NCBI GenBank assembly: GCA_009760855.2
Contig: WPIO01000051.1
Coordinates: 1,665,501 to 1,729,500, forward strand
DNA from: Cristatella mucedo
Taxonomy: Eukaryota > Bryozoa > Phylactolaemata > Cristatellidae
Direction of reading: 5' to 3'
Length of the DNA stretch: 64,000 nucleotides
Shown: positions 1 through 11,697 of the stretch, in pieces
How the letters are laid out: every line of letters begins with the position of its first letter
Numbering within the stretch: the stretch's first letter is position 1
Program-made: the position numbers and the translations under genes
Notes under the pieces: model-generated
The model's input: only the letters and a program-made list of their open reading frames with translations
Databases searched by the model: none
Told to the model about the DNA's origin: nothing

Positions 1-169
1 TCACTAAAAGCAGCTAAAAGATTAAGTCAGCCGTTATATCTTGCTAGCAAGTTTCAACTGGAATTTAGAGTAACCATTACAAAGAAACCGCCCTGCTTCG
101 GGTTTAAAATAACCTGAGCGATGCTCATCTGGATTGAGCTTCCTGGCTGCTTCACTCTGATCTCTGGTT

Positions 170-318
170 TGGCCCAATTGTTAAAGTGCTCACCTTGGCC
201 AAGGCCAATGCGACTGAATGTAATGATTGAGGTCATGGGCTTGAGCCCCGTGGCGTTTACGAAGCGCCAACATAGAGATTAAGTTCTCTTAGAGCATTAT
301 ACAAATGAATTAAATTCT
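170..318 (+). mobile_element. SINE-2 copy (tRNA-derived head, LINE-A-like tail)
   Basis: The head resembles the A-box region of the better copies (a diverged GGTTTGGCCCAATTGTTAAA). It is followed by a B-box-like GAGGTCATGGGCTTGAGCCC and then the tail AGATTAAGTTCTCTTAGAGC ending in ACAAATGAATT. The order matches the best copy at 54,913-55,066. The copy is diverged and cannot be a functional tRNA. Confidence 0.7.
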
Positions 319-574
319 TTTGTTATCTCGGCTGTCTACGACAAAGTTTACGATCAGATCCCTCTGGAGCGAATATCGACACGCCAAGACATCCTAACGA
401 AACGATGAACACCAGCAGCCTAAAAACATTGCCTGAAATACGTGGTGCTGTGTTAAACTGGGTCAAGTTCTACGTCAGTGAGAGATGTTATTGTATAGAA
501 TGGCTGTCAGTCGTCGTCGGAGCCACTAAAGTATGGTGCACCCCAGCGCTCTGTTTTAGGTCCCCTTTGTTTGT

Positions 575-1400
575 GACCTTTCGCTAGACGACCACATCAG
601 CTCCACAGTCAAGTCTTCCTACTTTCAGCTACATAACTTTGCTAAAATTCGGGCTTGTTTAGATAAGGATACCACATTTTAAGTTGGTCCATACATTTGT
701 GACATCCCGTCTTGACTTCTGTAACTCACTGCTTGCTGGTATACCGGCTTGTGCAATCAGGCGCTCACAGCTGATGCAAAACTCTGCAGCTTGACTTGTC
801 TGTCGTTAGCGTCGCAGTTGCTGCATCTCACCATTTCTCGCCGACCTGCACGGGCTACCAGTCAAGCAACGCATCGACTTCAATGTTATGTAACTAACTT
901 TTAGGTCACTTTATCTTTGGCTCCAGCCTACCTAAAAGATTTACTCCCCCAAGAGGCTAAGCATCGTACGGCCTGCTTCTCGGAATCCAACACCTTGTTT
1001 ACTAATACCTTGTACAAACCTCAAATCCTTTGGAGACCGTGCATTTAGTTCGTATGCCTTCAAAGCCTGGAACTCACTCCCGACTTGCGTCAGAACTTAG
1101 CCACATTTAAAATGAAATTAAAAAACGCACCTATTTATGACAGCATTTAGTAGGTCCCTGGGATTTGTCCTTTTAGTGCTTATGAGTCCTGACACTGTGT
1201 ATGCTGCCACTAACCACACTTGTATGCTGACCCTGTGCACGTCACCCCTAACCATGTTATTCATGTTGTTTATCGAGCATAATACCAGTCACCACTCGAT
1301 CGTGTTTCCTTTGCAGCAAATGTGAAGCGCCTAAAGATAGATTGAGTTCTCTAAGGGTGCTTCATCAAGTGCATCATCATCATTATTATTATTACTACTA
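575..1400 (+). mobile_element. LINE-A (CR1/L2-like) 3' fragment, decayed
   Basis: The sequence is colinear with the C-terminal part of the LINE-A reverse transcriptase ORF and its 3' UTR as seen at 49,840-50,680. Recognisable blocks are GACGACCACATCAGCTCC, a degraded stretch coding for [10 protein letters not shown], and the 3' end AAGCGCCTAAAGATAGATTG with a CAT/ATT-type tail near 1,365-1,395. Stops and frameshifts interrupt it, so it is a dead, 5'-truncated copy. Confidence 0.8.
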
Positions 1401-1834
1401 TCGACTTCGAGATCGTGTCTGGCTTATACTAGTCGCTTCACTTGCTTGCACCAGCTAAACCAGCTAAACATTGCCTACCTCTCCGACCGAACTGCTCGAG
1501 TCAGCTCTCGAATCCCCTTTTATTGGATCTCCAGTCTTCTGGCCGCAACTAACACTACTGAAATCTTTCGGTTAAACCCCATCAGCTCGTGCGGGCTAAA
1601 AGTCGTCAACTTATTCTAGACCCCTGTCACTATCTGCAATGACATGGTATAATTTGAGTCTCAGCTGAAGACGCAAAGTGTTCCTCCAGGTTTCCATGCA
1701 CTAGGGAAGTGGTCTTTTTGATCCTGTGTGCTTTGCGTGCTTACTTGTGCACGGTCAGCACATCTTATTAACTAGGGGGGTATTAATTCCTAAATGGTAG
1801 CGCCGTGATACCTTGAGCCATGAACCCCAGGTTA

Positions 1835-1930
1835 TTGCAGCTCCCTGAGGGGGCTGCAAAACGCTCAGATGGAGATTTAGTTCTTTAGAGGTGCTACACG
1901 AGCGACCTTTAATTATTATTATTATTATAG
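1835..1930 (+). mobile_element. LINE-A/SINE-2 type 3' tail
   Basis: GGAGATTTAGTTCTTTAGAG followed by a GTGCTAC block and an (ATT)n run matches the shared LINE-A/SINE-2 3' end. The upstream part is too diverged to say which family it came from. Confidence 0.5.
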
Positions 1931-2429
1931 ATATGAGCACATTATCTCATAGCACACATGCAGACTTCACAGCACTTTGTTAGTTAGCTTATGCCCTAGA
2001 TAAAGCTATTAACGTGACAGACCATATGATAAAAGAGTACCAGGAAGCCGTATCGACTTGCCCAAGTAAGCCCCTTAGGGATTGCTATAGGGTTTCCGAG
2101 GAGGTAACTGACTGACTATAGAGGCCCTAAGAGAGGCAAGTCGGGGGGGGGGACATTTTTAGCTTTAAGACGTTTTCCAGCGGGCCTAATTTTTGTCAGC
2201 TAAACAAGTAATGGCACTTTGAATCGGTTTCAATAACAATACTTTTCAGACACGTCTGCCGGACGGTGCTTTAGATATGTAGCTTGAGCATATCAACATC
2301 GAAGTAGACGTTCGAGCTCTCCTGAGAATAAATGTCCACTGCTTTGGCGATGAGCTTTTCCAAGCAGAGCGCTGTCGGTTCGAAGCTTCAATACATTTCT
2401 CAAAGAGGGAGACACACCTCCGAAGGTCA

Positions 2430-2560
2430 GCGAATTCAAGAGTTTTATTTATATACCAGCGGAAGATCTCATGTGCTATTAATCCAGCTTGCAGTAGGCA
2501 ATAACGAATTACCTGCTACATGGCTAGAACCCACAACCCACGTGAGAACAGCTTGCTCTT
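2430..2560 (-). mobile_element. SINE-1 copy, decayed
   Basis: Reading the plus strand shows the reverse complement of SINE-1: a tail-like ATATACCAGCGGAAGA, a body block CAGCTTGCAGTAGGCAATAA, and an inverted B box in CTAGAACCCACAACCCACG. It lies just beyond the 3' end of the unidentified minus-strand gene. Confidence 0.45.
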
Positions 2561-2934
2561 TACACTTGGGCAAAAACACGGGTTTGCACTAACCAAGAAG
2601 TAGTTCAACGAACAGTAGTCGTGGCTTACACTTCGGAGTCAAAATGGAAAACTTACGTTAAGCAAATGCTTCCGGTGTAAAGTTATACAAAGTAACGGTG
2701 GACTGAGTCAACAGCACCATTTACAGGGCAGCAGAAGAGCAGTAGCTGCTACCATCGTGCACAACTCGAAGCTGCAATCTGAGTCGTGAACTCTGTGACA
2801 AGCAAAGCAAGTAAACTATGACTGTGACGATAAGTTGGCAGGCCTGGTTTCCAGCTCTCCACCTCTCAGGGAGTGCCACACAAGCTTCAGTATTACATTC
2901 GGCAGAGGCAGCTAAGCTAGAAAAGGGTCTCCTG

Positions 2935-5900
2935 CTAGGCGAAGGAGATCAAGTAGAGCTTTTCCTCGATAGAAGATAGACCCATTTTAATAAACTTCTC
3001 TTCCAGAGCATTTCTAGCATCGAGCAGCTTGACCAAGCACCCAAAGCCTACAATGACAGAGGAAAATATAACGCCTCAGCTAAACTACTTCGAGCACGAG
3101 CAGCATGCCATCTATGCAAGCACTAACAGAAACATTGAAATTCTCGGCAGTATGCTTGAAACTAATCGAAGGGGTATCAGCTCACTACAGTGAATGAGGA
3201 ACATCACATGGTCCTGCATTCTGGATACAAAACATAACTTGACCTGTGCAGAGGGTCCGTAATAAAAAATATGCATAACAAGATGACAGAAAACGACCAC
3301 GAGCATTGCTATCAAGCAGGTAAAAATTCGTTCTTCACAACTGAATAAGTAATTGGACATACTTCGAAGCCACATAGCAGCAGTCTAACTAGGTCGGTAC
3401 GCGTGACAAATCCACCTGAAGTTATACTTTGCAGGGTCATATGCAGGTTATCATACTCTAGCAATGCAATATAGCCTCCATTTCTGCTGTACTCAGCGGC
3501 AATTCATTTATCTCTGTACTCAGTTGCTTCCACCTGGAAGCCTGGCTCTAGATTTTCACACGAGGTTTCGACGAATATACTGAAATATTTCGAGCATTTC
3601 TGCTGCTGCTTTCTTGCACCAGTGGTCTGCCAAGTTTCTGCCCGACTTCAACCGTCTAGCTTGCCGTATCACACGTGAGCTGCCACAAACATTACCATAG
3701 CCATAATTCTCTAACATCACTCATTTTTCGTCGAAGAAGTTTGAAGTGTACAGGTGCACTGAGATGATAATTACAAGTACCAAAATATACTGCAAACTCA
3801 GGCCTGCTCAAAAACCACAATATTAAAAACGAAATATTACAAAATGAGGTATCAAACCAGGGACAAAAACGAGTTTGAGAATGCACCCCTGCTGAATGAT
3901 ACAAGTAATGAGACCTTACCTTGCCCAGTCATGCTTGGACAGAAGAAAGATCGCTACAGGAAATAATCCCAGTGCACCTGATCTGCCCATGTTGGCCCAA
4001 GGTTAAAGGGCTCATCTTTAACGACCAAGGTCGTGGGCTCGAGCCTTCCGGCATATGCAAAGCGCCCAGATAAGGATTAATTTCTCTTAGGGTGCTATAC
4101 ATATCACATCCAAGTAGTGATGGACGAGAAAAAAGCGCAACGCATAACACAAAGCTTTATTAGACGTGCAGACGATTGAGCTCCAAAGATTATGAAATTA
4201 ATGGTCTGGCGGCAGGACATCGACAACGGGACTGAGTGGCAACAAGAGTTTCTCTTCAGAGAGGTGAACAATGTTGAAATCTCTTGGTTACCTTTCCAGT
4301 GCTCTAACAGATTGACTTGTCAAAAATATCACTTCTAAGGCACTCAAATTGACGTTGAAAGCCTTGACCAGTTATCTTATGTGCTCGAGCAAAACTTGGC
4401 ATACCAATTGTGTGTTCTTAATTGCGATAGGGTGCCAAGCTGAAATCATAACATCTGCAGAGGGCCGCTATCAGTATCTCCTGCCCGACTTGTAATAATC
4501 CGATAAATCATAATTAAAGCAAGTTGCTGATTCAAATACCAACACAAATATTAATTAGACTAACGACAGTAGTAATAACCCAAGTGTTACTTTGGAAAAT
4601 AATCCAAACATTTATCCAAATAATCATTTTGGTAGAAACATGACTAATAATCAAGGTAAAAATTTGCACAATAATCAAAATTACATTTTGAGTTTGAGAA
4701 AAAATCAGAGAAAAGCTAGAGTAACCAAGCTTCAGTAGGCTCAAATAGTACTTCTAGTAATAATCAGGGCAATAATCATAGCAATAATCTAAGTAATATG
4801 CAGCAATTATCAAACTAAATATTTAATAGATAAAAGGAACATAATCAGACTACAAGCTTTCGGATTCAGCAGCATCATTTATTTACCAGCAGAAGAGCAG
4901 TGTAGGTTTTCACCCAGCTTGCAATAGTTAGCAAAGAATTTCTGCAGCAATCCTCAAACCCACGACTTGGGTAGTGAATCGCCCGCACCTTACCATAGCA
5001 CCGATACCCGTAACCGTTAATTTTAGCAATAATCGGTGTAATAGTTGTTTCATGGCACAAAAAGTAATCTAAGCAGTCATTGGACAGACAATGTAAATAA
5101 AAAACTTATAATGTCAGCTTAACCAGAGTCTAGGTATTTATTTGACTAATGATTCAACTAGCCAAGAAATAATCTGAGTAGGAGGCCAGGTAAAGGGGTC
5201 GGGAGCCCTGCCCCATATTGAGTTAAAAAAAATGTTAGGTATTTGCCGTCCAACCAGCTATTTCAGCCTCACTCTGACTTTCTGCCAGGAAATAGCAGGG
5301 TCAGATCATTCCTTGCTATATCACGCCGATACCTATTGTCCAAATTATACCCTGAGTATCACTTCAAATACTAATAAAAATTAGTTAAATCATAATTTAA
5401 AAACCCAATTATTAATCCTAATACTAATCCAAAAATCCAATTCATTATCTGAGTAATTTTTGACTGTTGCAACACAAAAAGGAACCAAAGAACCAATCAA
5501 TAATGCCATCACAGCAGATCACGTGAACAAAAATAGTACCTTCATAGAGCCCACGAACGTCTTCTAAAGTCAAAGAATGAGGCGGTCCTAAAAAACAAAA
5601 CAATACAAAACAGGACCTAACAAAGCTGTATCACAGGCTAACACCAACCCCTACAATAAGCTAGGTTAGTTAGTTATTTTGTTTGATAGTAAATTCATTA
5701 CTGGCAACATGCTGAATGCAAGTTCTAACATTTATAGTACTACTATGACAGGGCAGCAATAATGAGTCATTTAATAATGAGTCATTTTAAAAAGGGGAGG
5801 GGCGATAATTTGCATACATAGCTACAGCATGCATTCTCATAGTTGATATTGAATATGCCTTGCTGCACCTGCCTTTTGTAAGCGAAGGACGTGCATAAAT

Positions 5901-6231
5901 ACAATCTGCACGTGATTCTTCACGAGAGGAGTCTTACTATTGCTATAATAAATTTAAAGATGGTCACCACATCTATAGGTCCTTCACAAAACTCAAAACT
6001 GATTTGCTACCCGTTGCTGACGAATTTATTTCACAAATAAATTTATGTTTCTTATTAAAGATAATGTGTGTGTGTGTTTATGTGCACGTGTTCATTTTCC
6101 CACCAATAACTAAGTACTCGAAGCTTGGCAGTCATCAGAAGCTAGGGCAGGTTCATCAGCTAGGTCATCGGCCTCTTTAGGCCCGCCTTCTAGAGCAGTG
6201 GGATTAACATGTGATTCCTCATTGTTGCAGG
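2935..6231 (-). CDS. Uncharacterised spliced gene, last three coding exons
   Basis: Product not recognised. Three minus-strand exons join in phase. Exon 6,231-6,118 follows acceptor CCGTTTTTAG, codes for an acidic stretch (KEADDLADEP is visible) and ends A|GTACTT. Exon 5,587-5,540 follows acceptor GTTTTGTTTTTTAG, codes for PPHSLTLEDVRGLYE and ends G|GTACTA. Terminal exon 3,047-2,935 follows acceptor TCTGTCATTGTAG, codes for FGCLVKLLDARNAL then GLSSIEEKLYLISFA, and stops at TAG. The split codons give Arg and Gly. The C-terminus looks helical and amphipathic. An alternative is that the 6.1-kb exon ends at its own TAG (6,110-6,112), which would make the other two exons a separate gene. Upstream exons probably lie between 6.3 and 11.6 kb but were not tied in. 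The last intron holds a SINE-1 and a SINE-2 copy. No clear poly(A) signal was seen. Confidence 0.6.
3978..4108 (+). mobile_element. SINE-2 copy in intron
   Basis: Contains the head TTGGCCCAAGGTTAAAGGGC, the B box GGTCGTGGGCTCGAGCC, and the tail GATTAATTTCTCTTAGGGTG ending GCTATACATA. It lies antisense inside the last intron of the unidentified minus-strand gene. Confidence 0.7.
4862..5012 (-). mobile_element. SINE-1 copy in intron
   Basis: The reverse complement carries the tRNA-like head with a B-box remnant (plus strand CTCAAACCCACGACTTGGG). The body follows (CAGCTTGCAATAG) and then the distal block ACCAGCAGAAGAGC. Diverged copy. Confidence 0.6.
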
Positions 6232-6734
6232 CTAAAAACGGTGGTTTCCACCATCCATTGTGTACCAGTGAGCTTTCACAGCAATGAGTTGGGATTAAAA
6301 AGATGCACTGCCAACGATAAAAACAAGTAACAAAAGAAACCACACTGCCTAAAGTCAACAGAAACGTTGCTTACAACAAACACAGCAACAGCAACAGTAG
6401 AAAGCAAGGAGCTTCGTGCTGTAAAATCTCAGCATGTTACACTTGTGACTACGTCAAAACAGAAAGACTGAAGGTAAGAAGAGTACGTTTACTTGTACTT
6501 GACGACCCGGTACTTGAGTACTTGACAACCCAGGTCTTGGCAAGGATTCCTTGCACAACAGTAGACCGGGCTCACCAAGTTGGCTGGACTTGGTGCTATG
6601 ACAGAGGACACTCAGGCCCAAATTGTAATGCATCACTGATTCAATCTGTTATATTTAGCTGCATTTACTATCTACTTCTGTCTGCAAGTATTAGTTGTAA
6701 CGAGTTACAGTGATAATAAATGCCTTTGCTGTGA

Positions 6735-6839
<105 letters not shown>

Positions 6840-6969
6840 TCTTGCTAAACATCAAACGACTTGGTGCACTCGGAACATAACCGAACTCGACAACGTTTAA
6901 TCAACAACTCCCGTGTCTGCAGACATCCATCTAAAACGGTGCTTCTGTTGTCTACGCCAAAGAATGCTT

Positions 6970-7040
6970 CGCTCCGATTGGCCAGCGCCACTCCGATTGG
7001 CGAGCACAGTCGCTAAGGCCAGTGGCAGGAACTCTGGGCC
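6970..7040. promoter_or_regulatory. Cluster of three ATTGG (inverted CCAAT) motifs
   Basis: GCTCCGATTGGCCAGC, ACTCCGATTGGCGAGC and CTCGATTGGTCAGTC occur within about 70 bp. The first two are a near-perfect direct repeat. Spaced CCAAT boxes in one orientation are typical of NF-Y-bound promoters. No start codon or TATA box was tied to them, so a promoter role is inference. Confidence 0.3.
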
Positions 7041-7217
7041 TCGATTGGTCAGTCAAGGTCGGTTGGCCCCCCCAGCCTAGTACCAGCAGACAACATTTAA
7101 GCGAGTCACTGCCATAGGCTGGGGTATGCATTCCCTATTACGATCTCAACATTCCTCCCTCCTTACTCTTAGCCAATGTGCATGCTAGCTTAAGGCATGA
7201 CGTAATCCTGTTGCCAC

Positions 7218-7292
7218 ATATAGGGTTTAGGGTTAAGAGTTTAGGGTTTTAGAGTTTAGTGTATAGGGTTTATATTTTAGGGTTCAGGGCGG
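7218..7292. repeat. Degenerate telomere-like TTTAGGG tract
   Basis: Repeated TAGGGTTTAGGGTTAAGAG, TTTAGGGTTTTAGAG and TTTAGGGTTCAGGG units. They are interrupted and diverged, so this is an interstitial, non-terminal tract. Confidence 0.6.
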
Positions 7293-7489
7293 GCTGCGCC
7301 TCCGCCGCCTAAATTCACCCATGCTCGCATTCAGCGCTTTAATTGAAGTGTTTTAGGGCATAACTAGATCTCTTGAGGTCGAGTTATACTAAATAGACCT
7401 CTGAGGCTTAGCGCTCATTTGCAGGACCGCACGGCACACCGTAGCTCGTGCCTGACTCAGTTTTAGAGCGCATGACAATTGCTCAGCAG

Positions 7490-8210
7490 GAAACACCTCT
7501 GTCCTAGAGCAAGAGGACGCAGCCATCGTAGTAGGGCAATGAGGTGATTGATATTGGCTGGCCTGTATAACCCTCTAGTTCCGGCTAGCAATTTGAGAAT
7601 AGGGCAATGCTTGCCCAAGGTCGCTGTCGCTGCCCGAGTTGCTGGACGGTTTCCGTGAGAACAAAAAGAAGTGGGTGAAGAGCATCTGCGTTCTCGAACT
7701 GTGAGCAAGGGGACGCAGAGGTGATTGATATTGGCTGGGTTGTCAACCCCATTGTCCCAGCTAGTTATATAATGATGGGGCGTCGTTTGCTAGAAGCCTC
7801 TTCTTCATCTTTTCGGTGGATTCGGTGGACGCCACAGAATACGGCCGTATAGCGCTCTCGCTCGTGGTCTCATCAAGAGCACTTGGCATACTGTATGAGG
7901 TATTCCTGCCGTAAGGTGGAAGCAAAGCCCTAGTTCTCCGGTCAGGGTCTAGGCTCTGGTTCGGGCTCCATCTACTTGGGTCGTGCCCACTAGAGATGTA
8001 AGTAGCCTAAGTGTGGAGACGTGTTTCCTCCGAAAGAGTGCTTGGTGTAGTGCATGAGGTATTCCTGTCGTAAGGCGGAAGCAGAGCCCTAGTTCTCCAG
8101 CCAGGGTTTAGGCTCCGGTTCAGGCTCTTCGTCTCATTTGGATCGTTCCCCACAATAGACTTAGGTAGCCTAAGTGCGGGGACTTATTCCCTCAGCAAGA
8201 GTGCTTGTGC
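7490..8210. repeat. Diverged local tandem duplications, about 160-180 bp period
   Basis: Two sets of neighbouring copies are visible. GAGGTGATTGATATTGGCTG occurs near 7,534 and again near 7,711. GAGGTATTCCTGCCGTAAGG near 7,897 recurs as GAGGTATTCCTGTCGTAAGG near 8,057, followed in both by GCCCTAGTTCTCC and later TAGCCTAAGTG. A third partial start is seen near 8,196. No gene was recognised here. Confidence 0.6.
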
Positions 8211-8539
8211 TGTTGAGAGCGTGCGAGGAGTGTGGAGATAAAACTGAGCTAGACTCGAAGCGACTTTGTGCGCTTGCGAATGAAGCTCAGTAAAATCCCC
8301 AATTTGTGTGTCTCCTTTCCAATTAACACTGCTGACTCATGACTCCCTTTAGTAACGGTGAGTAGGTCATTCGGCATTACACGTGCCTGACGGGACCTGA
8401 CTTCAGCAGGACCAAACTGTATAGCTCACTACTGCCGCCGAAACCGCTCACTCCATTAGAAACCATCCTTCCAATCCATCCATTCCTCTAATTGTACTGA
8501 GTTGATGTTATTTTAATAGAGCATGAACTTCATTTAATC

Positions 8540-8540
<1 letters not shown>

Positions 8541-8585
<45 letters not shown>
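8541..8585. repeat. (TA)n microsatellite
   Basis: A pure TA run of about 45 bp. The following 8,600-8,760 is G-rich unique sequence with repeated GGGGGA blocks. Confidence 0.95.
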
Positions 8586-8587
<2 letters not shown>

Positions 8588-8771
8588 TTAGTTATACATG
8601 CATCAACATAGGGGAAATGTCCTACGGGGGAGAGAAATGTCCTAGGGTCCAGGGGGATGTCGGGGAGGGGGAGGGGAAACATCCAAGGGGGAAATGTTCT
8701 ACAACATGGCTGGTACGCATTCTCTATTATGATCCCAACACCTACAACTAGTAATATCGGGAAAAGAATCA

Positions 8772-9224
8772 ATGAGGAAAGACCCACAGACTTTTCATAG
8801 CATCATACGAGTTGATCATGTTTTTAAAATTTGGTCTGAGCTAACTATTGTGGCAAGCAGCACACTATTAGTGTTCAGAAATAATCCTATTGCTGTACTG
8901 AATGAACACGAGACCTATAAAGAAAATCTGCGATCGTCCATTTCAATTGCAGACAGGTTTGTAGCTCGTATACCAAAACAATTTGCACAGAAAAAAAGTG
9001 GCAATCGTCATCAAAGACCACAAGAACCAATAAACATAAAATGTGTGAGTCAACAGGTCACCCAACAGAAAAGTGAAGAGGCTGTTGCAGAGCTTTTTTT
9101 ATTTGATACTTGCTGCTTAGTGATATCTGCCCCAACTAATAATACCAATTATCACAATCAAGATACGTTGTATAATGCCTTCACAGAACTACATCTGTTT
9201 CTTGGCACGATACATTTCAGATAA
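8772..9224 (+). CDS. Uncharacterised 150-codon ORF, doubtful
   Basis: An uninterrupted ATG-to-stop frame of 150 codons that does not derive from a microsatellite. The predicted protein is mixed hydrophilic with a Lys/Gln-rich middle, and no family was recognised. It stops exactly where a decayed minus-strand LINE-A copy begins. It could be an exon-like fragment of an old retrocopy or a chance ORF. No promoter or splice support was found. Confidence 0.2.
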   Translation: MRKDPQTFHSIIRVDHVFKIWSELTIVASSTLLVFRNNPIAVLNEHETYKENLRSSISIADRFVARIPKQFAQKKSGNRHQRPQEPINIKCVSQQVTQQKSEEAVAELFLFDTCCLVISAPTNNTNYHNQDTLYNAFTELHLFLGTIHFR

Positions 9225-9660
9225 GTAGGCCGAAGCAAGAGGATAGAAGGACCTAAAATCGAGTGACAGGATCATAAATTCGATTGCACAACTTAATGAG
9301 GAGCCAGTGCAGGTAGCAAAGAAGCGGTACAATGAAGCACTTACAAAGTTCACGACAAACAAGCCTGGCTGTCGAGTTTTGTACCAACTGTAAGCATCTC
9401 ATCACACGGGTAGGAAGACGTGCAAGGAGTGAGTTACAAAACACTACATGGGATTTCACAAGCACACAGACTAACTAAGCTGTAGTGTCCTTACATAAAA
9501 ATGAACGAATACTTGAAATGTTAAGCAGCTGAAAGTGGGAAGTCTTGACGACTGAGTTGAAGTGGTCACATAATTAAAGGGCAATTTGGAACACACGAGT
9601 TCCATTGACAGGCTAAACGGGATATGCTGGTAAAGGCAATTTTGAGGTTCAGGCTTCCAT
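9205..9660 (-). mobile_element. LINE-A fragment, decayed
   Basis: The minus strand codes in pieces for the LINE-A C-terminal motifs: CNSLLARLP, then LQLVQNSTARLVCREL, then an LHWL remnant near 9,310. The internal 5' part continues to about 9,660, where the plus strand shows GGCAATTTTGAGG as in the copy at 13.75 kb. No intact frame remains. Confidence 0.75.
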
Positions 9661-9901
9661 ATCTTGCACATATGTTTCTATGCTACAAATACTAAAATGA
9701 TGAGAGACTCATGCTAGATGTCATCTATCAAGCAGCACGAGCACATTCACAACAACTGTCACAGAGCAGCAGCTCGTCTAAAGTTAGAAGTGCTGCCAAC
9801 CGCCGATATTAGGCTCCCAGGCATAGACCACTCAAAGCTATATAACTGCAAAAGCATGAGTTAGCATCAGTGTCATGAGTAAAACTCATTTCGTATTACA
9901 C

Positions 9902-10431
9902 GAGCGTCTCTATACACAGTGAGTTTGTTGGCAGGCTACTAATTAGTGCATTAGTGCCTTCTGGTGTGACATCAGAGGCCTCTTCCATACTAGCCAATGC
10001 AAAAACAAGCCTGAGGGCACCTGTTGCATCTATGTGGAAGATGACAATACAGGTGAAGACCAAGCATAATCGGTGCAGCAGTCGATCAGAGATATAAAAA
10101 AGTGTGCGTGGTACCAAGAGCAGAAACAGTTTGCAGCCGGAAGGAAGCGATCCCGAACAACCTCTGGTTTTCAGGCCAGCACTCTATAGATCGAAATATG
10201 GATATATGGTCAGCGCTCTATGGATACATTTTGATGTATAAGCCATCAAACATCCTGGAGCTTTATTTCACGTAGTCGTGGACATGTAGAGCAAAATGTT
10301 TACAGCCAAAATCAGAAATGTTTTTTGTCTCATTTGAAACATGCAGAGCTGAACCTGCATATCAAATTTCACTTCGATAGATGAATGAATTATGGAGTTA
10401 ACAAGGCCCCGACAGACTCCGGAAATGAAGC
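9902..10431 (-). CDS. Two candidate minus-strand exons of unknown gene
   Basis: Exon candidate 10,431-10,355 has acceptor TGACTTATTAG, reads GFISGVCRGLVNSIIHSSIE and ends CAG|GTTCAG. Candidate 10,020-9,902 has acceptor CATAGATGCAACAG, reads ALRLVFALASMEEAS and further, and ends CTC|GTGTAA. Both look like coding sequence by composition. Their phases do not join directly, so at least one boundary is wrong or an exon is missing. They may be upstream exons of the gene ending at 2,935 or belong to another gene. Confidence 0.25.
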
Positions 10432-10717
10432 CTAATAAGTCACAAGAATGCACGTCAACAAGCTTGAAGCATGTATCGCAATCTATCAAGGTTCGACAAA
10501 TTGAGATACAAGTCGCATATAATGCAGAGATCGGTAAATTTTCTATTTGTATATTTTATGCTTCCGGTTTATATACAGGTTAGACGTGGTTTGCATAACC
10601 ATTTTTTCTTTCATGCACAAGTCGTCAGAACTTCCGATCTCAGTTCAAACATATTTGTCTTTCGAAAGGTACCCTAAACACACATGCGATTGTCGGACAA
10701 ATTATGCATAAGTATTT

Positions 10718-10985
10718 TAATGTATGTATCGCCATCTGTAACTCCACAAAGCCACCAAGACTACGTGAGTGTTATGCAGGAGAGTTTTGTATAGTGCACT
10801 CACAGCCTAAGTGGCTTTCGGCTCATTCGGTAGCCAACAGACTTCAGCTCACATATCAAAGAGAAAGTGGGAAATGTAGCAGCATCAGGAGGAGGTTGGA
10901 ACTGGTGCAGCAGTTCAGCTAGGTATAGAGGAGCCAAGCCGTGGAGGGATTTGCGGGTCAACATAAGAACTTTGCTCTGTAGGGG
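10718..10985 (-). mobile_element. LINE-B 3' end fragment
   Basis: The plus strand reads the reverse complement of the LINE-B 3' end: ATCTGTAACTCCACAAAG, GGAGAGTTTTGTATAG, CAACAGACTTC, then the ORF end with CAGTTCAGCTAGGTATAGAG. It is colinear with 30,760-31,220 but lacks about 200 bp of the middle. Confidence 0.8.
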
Positions 10986-11156
10986 GGCTAAGTTGCAACC
11001 AATATGGCAGTTTTGTGAAGCTTTACTACCAGAGCATGGTTTCTTTGAGACAGACAGAAAGCAGACCAACATGCAGAGAGACAAAATGAGCGACAGCAAG
11101 CGAGTAAGAGAGTGAGTGAATGAGAGTGGGAGTAGGGGAATGTGTGTGGGTGTGCT

Positions 11157-11272
<116 letters not shown>

Positions 11273-11697
11273 CCTAACAGGCCACAAACAGCAAGATGAG
11301 AAGAAGAGTGAGGATGGATAAGCACGAAGTAAACTAAATAAGAAATAGAGGTAATTGTGTAAAAGATAGAATGTGGCAAAATCAAAGATGTGAGTGGCAT
11401 AGTTAAAAAGGAGAGGACAACAAAATATCAAAGGATTCCCCGAGTATCAAGGCTCTGGCTAGCCGAACTACAAAATTGCTATCGTAAATTCATGCGAGCA
11501 CACTTGATCCCTCTTTTTAAAACTACTACTTCAACAAATCTACTTTGTCATTTACATTCTTGCTTTTTTAAATGACTACATTAATTCAGTTGATGGGTGG
11601 ATAACTCGTTCGAATAGCAATTAACACGTGCTAAGTTCAATATCTCACCTGGTTTCGAGTTTTAGCAGCTGACACAATGAAAGGAACAGATACATCA

